NCBI GenBank assembly: GCA_937927445.1
Contig: CALAOB010000078.1
Location: 1-31,487, forward strand
Source: an uncultured Oribacterium sp.
GTDB lineage: Bacteria > Bacillota > Clostridia > Lachnospirales > Lachnospiraceae
Length of the DNA: 31,487 nt
Reading direction: 5' to 3'
Shown: one piece after another, positions 17,369-24,315 of the stretch
Layout: every line of letters starts with the position of its first letter
How positions within the stretch are numbered: position 1 is the first letter of the stretch
The notes under the pieces: generated by a model
Told to the model about the DNA's origin: nothing
Database searches by the model: none
What the model saw: only the letters and a program-made list of their open reading frames with translations
Made by a program: the position numbers and the translations under genes

Positions 17369-17557
17369 GCAGGGGCTTCTTAAATGATCGTGACAGAATG
17401 ATGACAGTTTCGTCAGAAATCATCGCGACCGCATTCGTATTCCGCTTCGCTCCAGACGCACAGATCGCGTTTATCGTTCCGGATATGCACAGAACTGGAA
17501 AAGCCGACTCGTGCCCCCGCAGATAACGGATTGATGCGTCTCCGTATATAGATGCCT

Positions 17558-17586
17558 TTGGACCCGGCGGAATTCTATGCTATAAT
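17558..17586 (+). promoter_or_regulatory. Promoter of the GntR-family regulator gene
   Basis: A perfect extended -10, TGCTATAAT (TATAAT 17581-17586), has a weak -35 TTGGAC (17558-17563) 17 bp upstream. The predicted start falls inside the dyad operator at 17591-17610, so the gene is probably autoregulated. Confidence 0.75.
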
Positions 17587-17590
17587 CAGC

Positions 17591-17610
17591 CTGTATGACT
17601 TACATACAAG
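17591..17610. promoter_or_regulatory. Probable GntR operator, site 1
   Basis: A dyad TGTATG, 5 nt, CATACA overlaps the predicted transcription start of the GntR-family gene. On the minus strand it begins CTTGTATGTAAGT, and exactly those 13 nt recur upstream of the dehydrogenase gene at 18620. Short TGTAT/ATACA dyads of this size are typical of FadR-subfamily operators. Confidence 0.65.
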
Positions 17611-17638
17611 TCGAAATGAAATGCAAGGGTGAGAAACG

Positions 17639-18316
17639 ATGACGATTCTAGAACGATATCCGGGCGAGAATGCCCGTAGCTATGCGGTGCGCGTGCTGCG
17701 CTCGAACATACTTTCGCTGGAGCTTCCGCCGGGAAATATCGTGAGTGAGAACGAGATTTCGGCGGCGCTGAATCTGTCGCGTACGCCGATTCGTGAGGCG
17801 CTGATCGAGCTGTCACGTACGCGCCTCGTGGAGGTGCTGCCGCAGAAGGGAAGCTTCGTGACGAAGATCGATTATGATCTCGTCGAGGAATCTCGTTTCC
17901 TGCGCTGTGTCGTCGAGACCGCGGTGTTTCGGCAGGCGGCACAGGCGACGCTTCCGGCAGAGTGCTTCAAGGCGATGAGAGATAATCTGGAGCAGCTGAA
18001 GCTGGCCTATGCCTCAGAAAACCGTGAACGCATTCTGGATCTGGATAATGAGTTTCATGAGATGGTTTACAAGGCAGCAGGAAAGACCTGGACCTTCGAA
18101 ATCATCAAGGAGCAGATGGTGCACTATGACCGCCTGCGGTCTCTGAACATCCGCGTGGATGTGCCGGAGAATACGATCAAGGATCACGAGGAGCTGATCT
18201 ACGCGCTGGAGAAGCATGATCCGGATCTCTGTGACTTCCTGCTGAACCGGCATCTGAACCGCTATCAGCTGGTGAAGGATGCACTGCTCGCGAAATACCC
18301 GGATTATTTTGTCTGA
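17639..18316 (+). CDS. GntR-family transcriptional regulator (FadR subfamily)
   Basis: This 225-aa regulator has an N-terminal winged helix (about 10-78, with SRTPIREALIELSRTRLVE) and a C-terminal all-helical FCD domain (about 88-215) with the His residues expected for a metal or ligand site (NEFHEMVY, and later His residues near LLNRHLNRY). Members bind small organic acids, often sugar acids, and repress neighbouring catabolic genes. GGGTGAG precedes the ATG. It is divergent from the CitM-type transporter and precedes the dehydrogenase gene. The shared 13-nt operator half suggests that it controls itself and the dehydrogenase. Confidence 0.93.
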   Translation: MTILERYPGENARSYAVRVLRSNILSLELPPGNIVSENEISAALNLSRTPIREALIELSRTRLVEVLPQKGSFVTKIDYDLVEESRFLRCVVETAVFRQAAQATLPAECFKAMRDNLEQLKLAYASENRERILDLDNEFHEMVYKAAGKTWTFEIIKEQMVHYDRLRSLNIRVDVPENTIKDHEELIYALEKHDPDLCDFLLNRHLNRYQLVKDALLAKYPDYFV

Positions 18317-18430
18317 GTTACAGCTTCGTTCTACTTGCGAAATGGGGCGGGCTGAAGCGGTATCGTAGATGAAGAGCATCTGCCCGGCGAATCGGATTTC
18401 GTGAATGCCGGCAGCCGAGTGCATGATTCG

Positions 18431-18461
18431 AGAGGTAGATGTAGATATCCGCCTCTTTTTT
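18431..18461 (+). terminator. Possible terminator after the GntR-family gene
   Basis: AGAGG and CCTCT pair around a 16-nt loop, and eight pyrimidines ending in six T residues follow. The stem is short, so this is tentative. The 437-nt spacer 18317-18753 otherwise holds only the operator-like sites and promoter listed next; no gene with a ribosome binding site is seen. Confidence 0.45.
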
Positions 18462-18619
18462 GTTCCCGGTATCTTGTATGGAAGCCGCAGAACCCAGGTG
18501 TAAACATTGAACATATGAACCAGAAAGCAATGCCGAATTTGTGCATCATGACGAATGAAGAACGAAATACGCGGAAGGTGTTGACTCTGCCATCAAATTG
18601 GTTTAGCTTATATGCGTAG

Positions 18620-18640
18620 CTTGTATGTAAGTAAAACAAC
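18620..18640 (+). promoter_or_regulatory. Probable GntR operator, site 2
   Basis: CTTGTATGTAAGT repeats 13 nt of site 1 exactly. The right arm is degenerate (AAAACA against CATACA, 4 of 6). It lies upstream of the -35 of the dehydrogenase promoter. Confidence 0.6.
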
Positions 18641-18657
18641 GGAATATCAACATTTGC

Positions 18658-18669
18658 TGTACATGTACA
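18658..18669. promoter_or_regulatory. Perfect 12-bp palindrome TGTACATGTACA
   Basis: This self-complementary 12-mer lies 7 nt upstream of the -35 box of the dehydrogenase gene, a usual place for an activator. The binding factor is not identifiable by eye. Confidence 0.5.
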
Positions 18670-18676
18670 TGCTATT

Positions 18677-18704
18677 TTGACAGAAATCACACATGAATTA
18701 TAGA
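18677..18704 (+). promoter_or_regulatory. Promoter of the RspB-like dehydrogenase gene
   Basis: A consensus -35 TTGACA (18677-18682), a 16-bp spacer and a -10 TATAGA (18699-18704) lie about 50 nt before the ATG. Confidence 0.75.
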
Positions 18705-18753
18705 AAGCACGGGGAAATCCCGCGCGAAAGTATGTTTAGAGGAGGACACTTGT

Positions 18754-19779
18754 ATGAAAGCTGTTCAGGTTGTGAAGCCAAATGATCTTCGTATCATCGA
18801 TATGGAGAAGCCGGTCATCGATGAGAAGAATAACGTGCTGGTAAAGATCGCTGCATCCGGTATCTGTGGTTCGGATGTCGGCATCTATCTCGGTACGAAC
18901 GCAGCGGCGACCTATCCGCGTGTCATCGGTCATGAGATCGTAGGCTATGTCGTCGAGGTCGGCGAGAGCGCGAAGAAGGTAAAGGTCGGCGATCGTGTCA
19001 TCATCGATCAGGTCGTGCCGTGTGGTCACTGCTATGCCTGCCGAAAGGGGCGTCCGAATGTCTGCGGCGATCTGCATGTTCGTGGCGTACATATCGATGG
19101 CGGCTATCGTGAGTACATGGCTGTGCCGGATACCGACTGCTACCTGGTACCGGAGATGCTGACGGACGAAGAGGCGGTCATGATCGAGCCGACCACCATC
19201 GCTGTTCAGTGCTGCTCCCGTGCACAGATCGAGGAAATCGATGATGTCATGATCATCGGCTGCGGCGCACTCGGCAGCAGTATCCTTCGTGTCGTAAAGC
19301 AGTTCCACCCGCACAGCATCACCGTAACGGATATCGATGATGCAAAGCTGCAGGAGGCCCTCGATAACGGTGCAACCTATGCGATCAACAGTCTGAAGGA
19401 GGATGTACCGGCACGTGCACATGAGCTGACCGGTGGTTACGGCCCGACCCTCACCATAGATGCCGCCTGCGTCAAGGGCAGTCTCCTCACCGCACTTCAG
19501 GCGACGGGCAATGCCGGTCGCGTGATCACGATGGGCTTCTCCACCAGACCGGATGAGGTCAACCAGTTCGTCATCACCTCGAAGGAGCTCGACGTACGTG
19601 GCAGCCGCCTCCAGAACCGCAAGTTCCAGGAGGTCATCGATATGATCAATGCCGGCAAGATCGACCTGCGTGGCTCCATCTCCCATACCTGGCCGATGGA
19701 GAAGGCACAGGAGGCCTTCGACTTCGTCACCAGCCACGACCCATCCTACCGTAAGGGCGTACTGACCTTCGATAAGTAA
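18754..19779 (+). CDS. Zinc-dependent medium-chain dehydrogenase, RspB/LgoD-like
   Basis: This 341-aa cytosolic NAD(P)-dependent oxidoreductase probably acts on a polyol or sugar acid. Catalytic-zinc ligands are Cys38 (GICGSD), His60-Glu61 (GHEIVG) and probably Glu145. The structural zinc has Cys90, Cys93, Cys96 and Cys104. The Rossmann loop is GCGALG (169-174). The stretches GVHIDGGYREY, VMIEPTTIA and TMGFSTRPDEV resemble E. coli RspB and the L-galactonate dehydrogenase LgoD. AGAGGAGGA precedes the ATG. A FadR-type regulator next to an RspB/LgoD-like enzyme is the usual sugar-acid pattern, and the shared operator supports the link. The exact substrate is unknown; related families include sorbitol and threonine dehydrogenases. 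Confidence 0.9.
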   Translation: MKAVQVVKPNDLRIIDMEKPVIDEKNNVLVKIAASGICGSDVGIYLGTNAAATYPRVIGHEIVGYVVEVGESAKKVKVGDRVIIDQVVPCGHCYACRKGRPNVCGDLHVRGVHIDGGYREYMAVPDTDCYLVPEMLTDEEAVMIEPTTIAVQCCSRAQIEEIDDVMIIGCGALGSSILRVVKQFHPHSITVTDIDDAKLQEALDNGATYAINSLKEDVPARAHELTGGYGPTLTIDAACVKGSLLTALQATGNAGRVITMGFSTRPDEVNQFVITSKELDVRGSRLQNRKFQEVIDMINAGKIDLRGSISHTWPMEKAQEAFDFVTSHDPSYRKGVLTFDK

Positions 19780-19890
19780 GGAAGAAAACTCTCAGAAAAT
19801 GGCAGATTTGTCATCGCAGAGTCATCGTATATTCATCTGCGTTATCTAATATCTTTTTTATAGATAAACTCCTATAAAATAACAAACGCG

Positions 19891-19934
19891 AAAGGGCGAA
19901 ATCAGTAGCAATGCTGATTTCGCCCTTTTGTGTT
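19891..19934. terminator. Terminator between convergent dehydrogenase and Nudix genes
   Basis: A perfect 15-bp stem (AAAGGGCGAAATCAG and its complement) with an 8-nt loop is followed on the plus strand by TTTTGTGTTTTG. It can also act on the minus strand. It is 110 nt after the dehydrogenase stop; the gap holds only a weak TTATCTA/TAGATAA inverted repeat. Confidence 0.85.
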
Positions 19935-19988
19935 TTGTGGCACTGCCTGGTATTACACGCAATCTGGCGAGTCCCTTCGGTTAGAACG

Positions 19989-20005
19989 ATTCGAAAATTT
20001 CGAAT
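19989..20005. other. 17-bp palindrome ATTCGAAAATTTCGAAT
   Basis: Perfect 8-bp arms ATTCGAAA/TTTCGAAT surround a single central base. It lies between convergent genes, after the terminator, where no promoter is expected. Function unknown. Confidence 0.4.
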
Positions 20006-20043
20006 AATCACAGGCTCTTCCTACGTCATTTCATACGATACTA

Positions 20044-20430
20044 CTACATAAAGGCCTTTATGTGCTCAATCAGAGACGCGTCCGCGGGCAGCCACTGCAC
20101 ACTCTCCAGTGTGTCCTTCGTCAGCCACCGGGCATCCTCTGCTTCCTTCAGCACCAGCCGACCGGCGACGACCTCCGCCCAGAAACAATCCATACTGAGG
20201 TGAAACGTCGGATAATCGTACTCGATCGTATCGATCAGCACACCGACCCGGATCTCCGTATCCAGCTCCTCACGAATTTCCCGGACCAGCGCCTCTTCGG
20301 GCGTTTCCCCGGCTTCGATCTTTCCACCCGGAAACTCCCACCAGCCCTTGTATTCACCATAACCGCGCGCCGTCGCGAAGATTCGATCACCATCGCGGAT
20401 CACCGCCGCCACTACTCTTACTGCCTTCAT
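20044..20430 (-). CDS. MutT-like Nudix hydrolase
   Basis: This 128-aa cytosolic Nudix enzyme probably cleaves (deoxy)nucleoside triphosphates to monophosphates and pyrophosphate. The Nudix box G36-x5-E42-x7-R50-E51-x2-E54-E55 is intact (starting GKIEAGETPEEAL). The WEFPGGK lead-in and the length are those of MutT/CTP-pyrophosphohydrolase types, so oxidised dGTP or cytidine nucleotides are the best substrate guesses. GGGAG precedes the ATG at a slightly long distance. It follows 33 nt after the broken helicase-like gene and probably uses that gene's promoter. Confidence 0.92.
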   Translation of the reverse strand: MKAVRVVAAVIRDGDRIFATARGYGEYKGWWEFPGGKIEAGETPEEALVREIREELDTEIRVGVLIDTIEYDYPTFHLSMDCFWAEVVAGRLVLKEAEDARWLTKDTLESVQWLPADASLIEHIKAFM

Positions 20431-20463
20431 TTATTATAACTCCCTTTTATTCTCAGCTCACAA

Positions 20464-20748
20464 TCAGCTTATTCGTCTGTCGGATGTACTTCGCCGGTAT
20501 GCCACCTCCGGATGCGCGAAATCGATGACCTTATTGATATAGGCGATCTGATCACTCAGCGCCTGATCGCCCGATGCTTCATAAATCGCATCCATCTTCC
20601 GCTTCATGAGCTCCGCCGCGTAGGTCGCAAGCACCCGCGACGCCTCCGCGGAATCCACCTTCTCCTGATGGCGACACTCCTCCGGCACCGACGCCAGCTC
20701 CTCGTTCATCTGCTTATTTATGATCTGCTCATATAATCCGGGTTTCAT
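20464..20748 (-). pseudogene. N-terminal stub of a DUF3427-type DEAD/DEAH helicase
   Basis: The 94-aa frame begins MKPGLYEQIINK and continues with DSAEASRVLATYAAELM and QIAYINKVIDF. I recognise this as the opening of large DEAD/DEAH helicases with a phospholipase-D-like nuclease segment and DUF3427, which normally run on for many hundred residues. Here the match ends near residue 77, and a short tail (AYRRSTSDRRIS) leads to a stop. The promoter (TATAAT 20804-20809) and a GAGGGA site are kept. A small intact homologous family cannot be excluded. Helicases of this type sometimes sit beside a MutT-like gene, which the Nudix neighbour here would fit. Confidence 0.65.
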
Positions 20749-20803
20749 AGACTTCCCTCATGCTATTTCTGTATAGATCGTTCATTGCTTCCATGTAATT
20801 CTG

Positions 20804-20812
20804 ATTATACCA
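20804..20812 (-). promoter_or_regulatory. Extended -10 promoter before the helicase stub
   Basis: TGGTATAAT on the minus strand is a perfect extended -10, about 55 nt before the start codon. No clear -35 is seen. Confidence 0.6.
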
Positions 20813-20845
20813 GGCACGCCGACATATTTCTGCACATCGCATGTA

Positions 20846-20878
20846 TACAAAAAGAGCCATGCATCGGCATGACTCTTT
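20846..20878 (-). terminator. Terminator of the XRE-cupin regulator gene
   Basis: On the minus strand AAAGAGTCATGC / GCATGGCTCTTT forms a 12-bp stem (one T-G pair, 4-nt loop) followed by TTTTTG. Confidence 0.92.
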
Positions 20879-20905
20879 ATGTGGATTCTTTTAAGCTGTT
20901 GCCGA

Positions 20906-21460
20906 TCAGAACGATGGCGGTGTGATGGCGAAGATGACGCGGGCTTCGGTGGTGCCGCGGTTATGCCATACGTGGGCGGCATACGGCGGGATGCGCACGC
21001 TGTCGTCGGCAGTGAGCGGAAACTCTGCACTGTTCAGCTCCAGGACGACGTTTTCGCCGGAAAGCAGATAGGCGACTTCCTCTCCCTCGTGGCTACGGGC
21101 GTCGCGGTAGGAGCTCATGCCGGCCGGGATGAGCATCATGCAGAACTCGATGCTGCCCTTCGTGTCCGGTGTCAGAAGCTCATAGCGCACATCCGGCGAG
21201 CTTTTGAAACCGAGGGAAAGACGGTCCTCCGGGTGAACGATCGGAGATTCATGGTCTTCTTCACGGAAAAACATGTAGATCGGCGTGTCCAGCGCAGCGG
21301 CAATGCTGCGAAGCGTATTGATCGATGGATTGACCAGGTCGTTCTCGATCTGGCTCAGCATCGACGGTGTGATCTCTGCGAGATTCGCCGTTTTCCGCAC
21401 GGAAAAACCCTTCGCTGAGCGGATTTCCTGTATCTTTTTACCGAGACTAAGTCCATTCAT
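20906..21460 (-). CDS. XRE-family regulator with C-terminal cupin domain
   Basis: This 184-aa regulator has an N-terminal helix-turn-helix (about 6-62: IQEIRSAKGFSVRKTANLAEITPSMLSQIEN and onward) and a C-terminal small cupin (about 105-180, with RSHEGEEVAYLLSG and IPPYAAHVWHN). This architecture is that of SutR/PuuR-type regulators that sense small metabolites such as polyamines, amino acids or sulfur compounds. GGGGGAA lies upstream of the ATG. It is a single-gene unit with its own promoter and terminator, and its target is not evident from the neighbours. Confidence 0.92.
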   Translation of the reverse strand: MNGLSLGKKIQEIRSAKGFSVRKTANLAEITPSMLSQIENDLVNPSINTLRSIAAALDTPIYMFFREEDHESPIVHPEDRLSLGFKSSPDVRYELLTPDTKGSIEFCMMLIPAGMSSYRDARSHEGEEVAYLLSGENVVLELNSAEFPLTADDSVRIPPYAAHVWHNRGTTEARVIFAITPPSF

Positions 21461-21498
21461 ATGGTTCCCCCTTTGAGCCGTGAAAAACGGTGTCTTAA

Positions 21499-21527
21499 AT
21501 TATCCCATACTAACATGATGAAGTCAA
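21499..21527 (-). promoter_or_regulatory. Promoter of the XRE-cupin regulator gene
   Basis: A -35 TTGACT (21522-21527), a 17-bp spacer and a -10 GATAAT (21499-21504) lie about 38 nt before the start codon. Confidence 0.8.
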
Positions 21528-21560
21528 ATAATAGTGAAGTGCGCTTCGTATTCCTAATGC

Positions 21561-23018
21561 TTATGGCCTCCATGTCTTTCCGAGATCCTCGGAGCAGAAG
21601 GTGATGCCTTCGTTCTCGGCGGAGCCGGAGGTGACGGTGATGCGGAGGGTGCTGCCGTCATAGCTCGGCATCGTGAGGTAGCGGTAATCGTCGAGGGTCA
21701 GTCCGTAGGATTTTCCAGGTTCCGGGACCTCGGTGATCTGGTCCATCGGAAGCTGTATTTCCGTGAAGCTGAGGCCACCATCCTCCGTCATGAAGATGCT
21801 GGATCCGTCGCCGGATGCACTCTGCAGTCCGATGAATCCGAATCTTTCATCGAAGAATTCGATGCCCTCCGCGACGCCGGCACTGCCGTCAAATGGATCC
21901 TCATTGATGCGAGTCCACTGATTTCCGGCATCTGTCGTCTTCTCGAGACTGTAGAAACGCGAACCCGCTGCGGCATCCACGACGACGAGCCGGTAGCCTG
22001 CATTGGCCTCGGACTGAGTGAAGGTATAGACCGAACCGTCGGCCGGATCCACGGTCCAGCCGCTCTCCTGCTGTGCCGTCTCGACGATTTCATCCTCGTG
22101 CTGCGCGTCCAGCGTGCTCTGCGGGATGTACTCCGGCTCCATGATGTAGCGCTCCGGCGTGATCTCCGGATGGTCCGGCATGTAGAGCGACATCTCGTAG
22201 CCGCTCACCTCGCCGCCGGCCTGCAGCCTGTAGATCGCGTCTGCATTGCCCGGAACACCGTCCCCGTCGGCATCGCCCTCGATGAAACGAAGCCCTTCGT
22301 CCGTCTGGAAGCTGCGCTTTCCATAATAGAGAATCTCGAAGCTGGCATCGGGATCGGTCGCGGCCCAGCTGCGTACGGTCGCTTCCGTGTCGGATTTCGA
22401 AAGGATATCCGGAAGCGGGACCCAGAGCAGCGCCGGATCGATGCTGGTGTTCACTGCGCCGTCCGTCCAGACATCAAGCTTCGTGCCATGCTTCGCGTCG
22501 TAGGAAATCAGATATGTGCTGACCTCGCCCTTTTCGTTCTCACCATAGAGCATGGTGTCTACGCTCGTGATGGTACCGTCTACAGTGAACTCTGCGTAAA
22601 AACTGTTCGAAATGTAGAGTTTCTCCGGCAGCGCAAGTTTCGTTTCCACATCCGTGAGGATTCCCTCCACACCGTCGGTGTAAAGATTAGTGTGCGTGAA
22701 CTCGATCTTCTTATGGTGCAGCAGGTCATCGATCTTCCAGGAAAGCTGGCCATGATATGGGATGGCGGAATACAAGATGAGCCCTCCGAAAATCATGGTG
22801 ATGCCTGCGAAAGTGGCGACGCGGACGTGAATATACGGAGCACGGAAGCCCCTATGCTGGAGGACGAGCTTCACGATCAGCGCGATCAGCAGGAGCACAG
22901 TGAGCGGCAGGAGGCGGCGGAGATGCGAGCGCACACCGCCCCACTGGCAGAGCTGCCAGAGCGTATAGAAACAGGCGGTGTACAGAAACAGCAGGATATA
23001 ATCGACGATTTTCTTCAT
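21561..23018 (-). CDS. Membrane-anchored protein with Asp-box (BNR) repeats
   Basis: A 485-aa protein of unknown function. Three hydrophobic segments lie in the first 105 residues (about 4-20, 35-52 and 66-88), followed by a large extracytoplasmic part. The C-terminal half has Asp-box-like repeats (KTTDAGNQWTRI, MTEDGGLSFTEI, CSEDLGKTWRP), as in sialidase and YCF48-type beta-propellers. A DADGDGVPGNAD stretch near the middle resembles a calcium-binding loop. The start at 23018 is set by GAGGAG; a frame opening 33 nt earlier has no site. No enzyme motif is visible, so binding of a surface ligand is more likely than catalysis. It appears monocistronic. Confidence 0.8.
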   Translation of the reverse strand: MKKIVDYILLFLYTACFYTLWQLCQWGGVRSHLRRLLPLTVLLLIALIVKLVLQHRGFRAPYIHVRVATFAGITMIFGGLILYSAIPYHGQLSWKIDDLLHHKKIEFTHTNLYTDGVEGILTDVETKLALPEKLYISNSFYAEFTVDGTITSVDTMLYGENEKGEVSTYLISYDAKHGTKLDVWTDGAVNTSIDPALLWVPLPDILSKSDTEATVRSWAATDPDASFEILYYGKRSFQTDEGLRFIEGDADGDGVPGNADAIYRLQAGGEVSGYEMSLYMPDHPEITPERYIMEPEYIPQSTLDAQHEDEIVETAQQESGWTVDPADGSVYTFTQSEANAGYRLVVVDAAAGSRFYSLEKTTDAGNQWTRINEDPFDGSAGVAEGIEFFDERFGFIGLQSASGDGSSIFMTEDGGLSFTEIQLPMDQITEVPEPGKSYGLTLDDYRYLTMPSYDGSTLRITVTSGSAENEGITFCSEDLGKTWRP

Positions 23019-23100
23019 GATGACTCCTCGGGGTGATGAATCGGTTCTCAATAGTACAGGGATTTATTTTACCGCAGACGGGAGGCCGAAAATCGAAAGA

Positions 23101-23106
23101 ATTATA
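23101..23106 (-). promoter_or_regulatory. -10 box for the Asp-box protein gene
   Basis: A perfect TATAAT on the minus strand lies about 80 nt before the start codon, with no good -35. Confidence 0.45.
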
Positions 23107-23252
23107 GTCGATTTATGGAGATTTAAGCGTGAAGCCGCCACTCCTATTTCCCCATTCCTTTAAATTCTAAATTATTGTATTATAAAAGCCAGATGAATGC
23201 CGGTCACCGGGCATGGACATGCTCGTATCCGGTGAGATAAAGGGGTGGCAGA

Positions 23253-23822
23253 ATGGCGAAATTCACCAGGCAGGCGATCATGTACAGTACGCTGAAGCTC
23301 TTGCAGGTAAAACCGATCGATAAGATCACGGTGCGGGACATCTGTGATCAGTGCGAGCTTACACGAAATACGTTTTACTACTATTTCAGTGATATCTATG
23401 AGGTGGTGGAGGAGCTTCTGAAATTCGAGACGGACAAGTCTCTTTCCGAGCAGCAGGCGTTCGACAGCCTGTATGATGAGTATCTTCAGAAGTATCATCT
23501 CGTGCTGGAGTATAAGAACGCGGTCTATCATCTGTACCACTCGAAAAACCGGGACATGATCCTCCGGTATCTCTATGACATCACGGAGGATTTCGTCGAG
23601 AAGTATGTGCGGAAGGAGGTCCGCGGGCATCACCTAAGCGAGGATGACATCCGCTTCATCACCCGCTTCTACAGCGGATCAATGGTCGGAAGCATCCTCC
23701 GCTGGCTGCAGCAGGGCATGAAGGACTCGCAGGAGGAGATCATCTATAAGATGTCGATGGCCTACCAGGCGACAATTCAGACACTCATCCAGCAGATCGA
23801 GACGTCGAAAAGCGCGAAATGA
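23253..23822 (+). CDS. TetR-family transcriptional regulator
   Basis: This 189-aa regulator has the TetR helix-turn-helix in the first 60 residues (KITVRDICDQCELTRNTFYYYFSDIYEVVEEL), and an all-helical ligand/dimer domain ending in RFYSGSMVGSILRWLQQGM, which resembles the DhaS-type TetR_C group. AAAGGGG precedes the ATG. It has its own terminator and no clear target operon beside it; the divergent Asp-box protein gene about 230 nt upstream is a possible one. Confidence 0.92.
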   Translation: MAKFTRQAIMYSTLKLLQVKPIDKITVRDICDQCELTRNTFYYYFSDIYEVVEELLKFETDKSLSEQQAFDSLYDEYLQKYHLVLEYKNAVYHLYHSKNRDMILRYLYDITEDFVEKYVRKEVRGHHLSEDDIRFITRFYSGSMVGSILRWLQQGMKDSQEEIIYKMSMAYQATIQTLIQQIETSKSAK

Positions 23823-23828
23823 AGTCAC

Positions 23829-23854
23829 AAAAAGAGCTGCCATCTGGCAGCTCT
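23829..23854. terminator. Bidirectional terminator between tetR-type gene and minus-strand miniprotein gene
   Basis: AGAGCTGCCA / TGGCAGCTCT is a perfect 10-bp stem with a TC loop. The minus strand has TTTTTG after it; the plus strand has a weaker CTTCTT tract. Confidence 0.9.
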
Positions 23855-23911
23855 CTTCTTCACTCTTTTTCACTATCCGGGGGATTTGGGGGATTTTCGG
23901 ACAGCGTGGTC

Positions 23912-24058
23912 TTATCTCGGCTGGTTCAGTACGGTGATCTGTACGTTTCTGCCAGAGACCTGATCATGTATGATGGAACCGGTTTTATGTAAACCTGAGT
24001 GCTCATACATAGCTAAAACCACAGAAATAATAACGATTGAAACGATCGCTGACATCAT
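23912..24058 (-). CDS. 48-aa single-span membrane miniprotein
   Basis: A short frame on the minus strand has AAAGGAGG directly upstream of three consecutive ATG codons (24061, 24058, 24055). Distances of 3, 6 and 9 nt favour the second or third. The product has one hydrophobic segment near the N-terminus (SAIVSIVIISVVLAM), then a polar tail (YEHSGLHKTGS...) and stops at 23912-23914. A strong terminator follows at 23829-23854. I recognise no family. The binding site, topology and terminator support a real gene; regulatory or stress-related single-span peptides have this form, but its function is unknown. Confidence 0.6.
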   Translation of the reverse strand: MMSAIVSIVIISVVLAMYEHSGLHKTGSIIHDQVSGRNVQITVLNQPR

Positions 24059-24181
24059 CATAGTCCTCCTTTACTGAACCTTACTCCGATTCCGGAGCTT
24101 CTGTTGCTGCTTCTGCAACTCCTTTTGACAGTTCATAGGATACCACGCTGTGATGCATGCGTAAAATTCTATATTTTCCGT

Positions 24182-24210
24182 TTTAAGCATTCCAGTTTCG
24201 CATGTATAAT
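24182..24210 (+). promoter_or_regulatory. Promoter of the LysR-family gene
   Basis: A perfect -10 TATAAT (24205-24210) lies 17 bp from a weak -35 TTTAAG (24182-24187). It implies a 5' UTR of about 100 nt and supports the downstream start codon at 24316. Confidence 0.55.
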
Positions 24211-24315
24211 GAAGTACAGAAGCGGTACCGCAGCCTGCGCAGGCCAATGCTTCCGCCGGGAGAACATCGTGTCGCGCCGTCTGCCGACATACACCAGAAA
24301 GGAGCGCCTCCGCTC

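Noticed and set aside
18401..18619. 72-codon plus-strand frame between the GntR-type and dehydrogenase genes
   Set aside because: No ribosome binding site; it runs across the putative terminator and into the operator region, and its composition is not protein-like.
24081..24158. 25-codon minus-strand ORF (begins MHHSVV) upstream of the 48-aa miniprotein
   Set aside because: The codon pattern and the AEAATEAPE tail look protein-like, but there is no ribosome binding site before the ATG. A leaderless start cannot be supported without transcript data.
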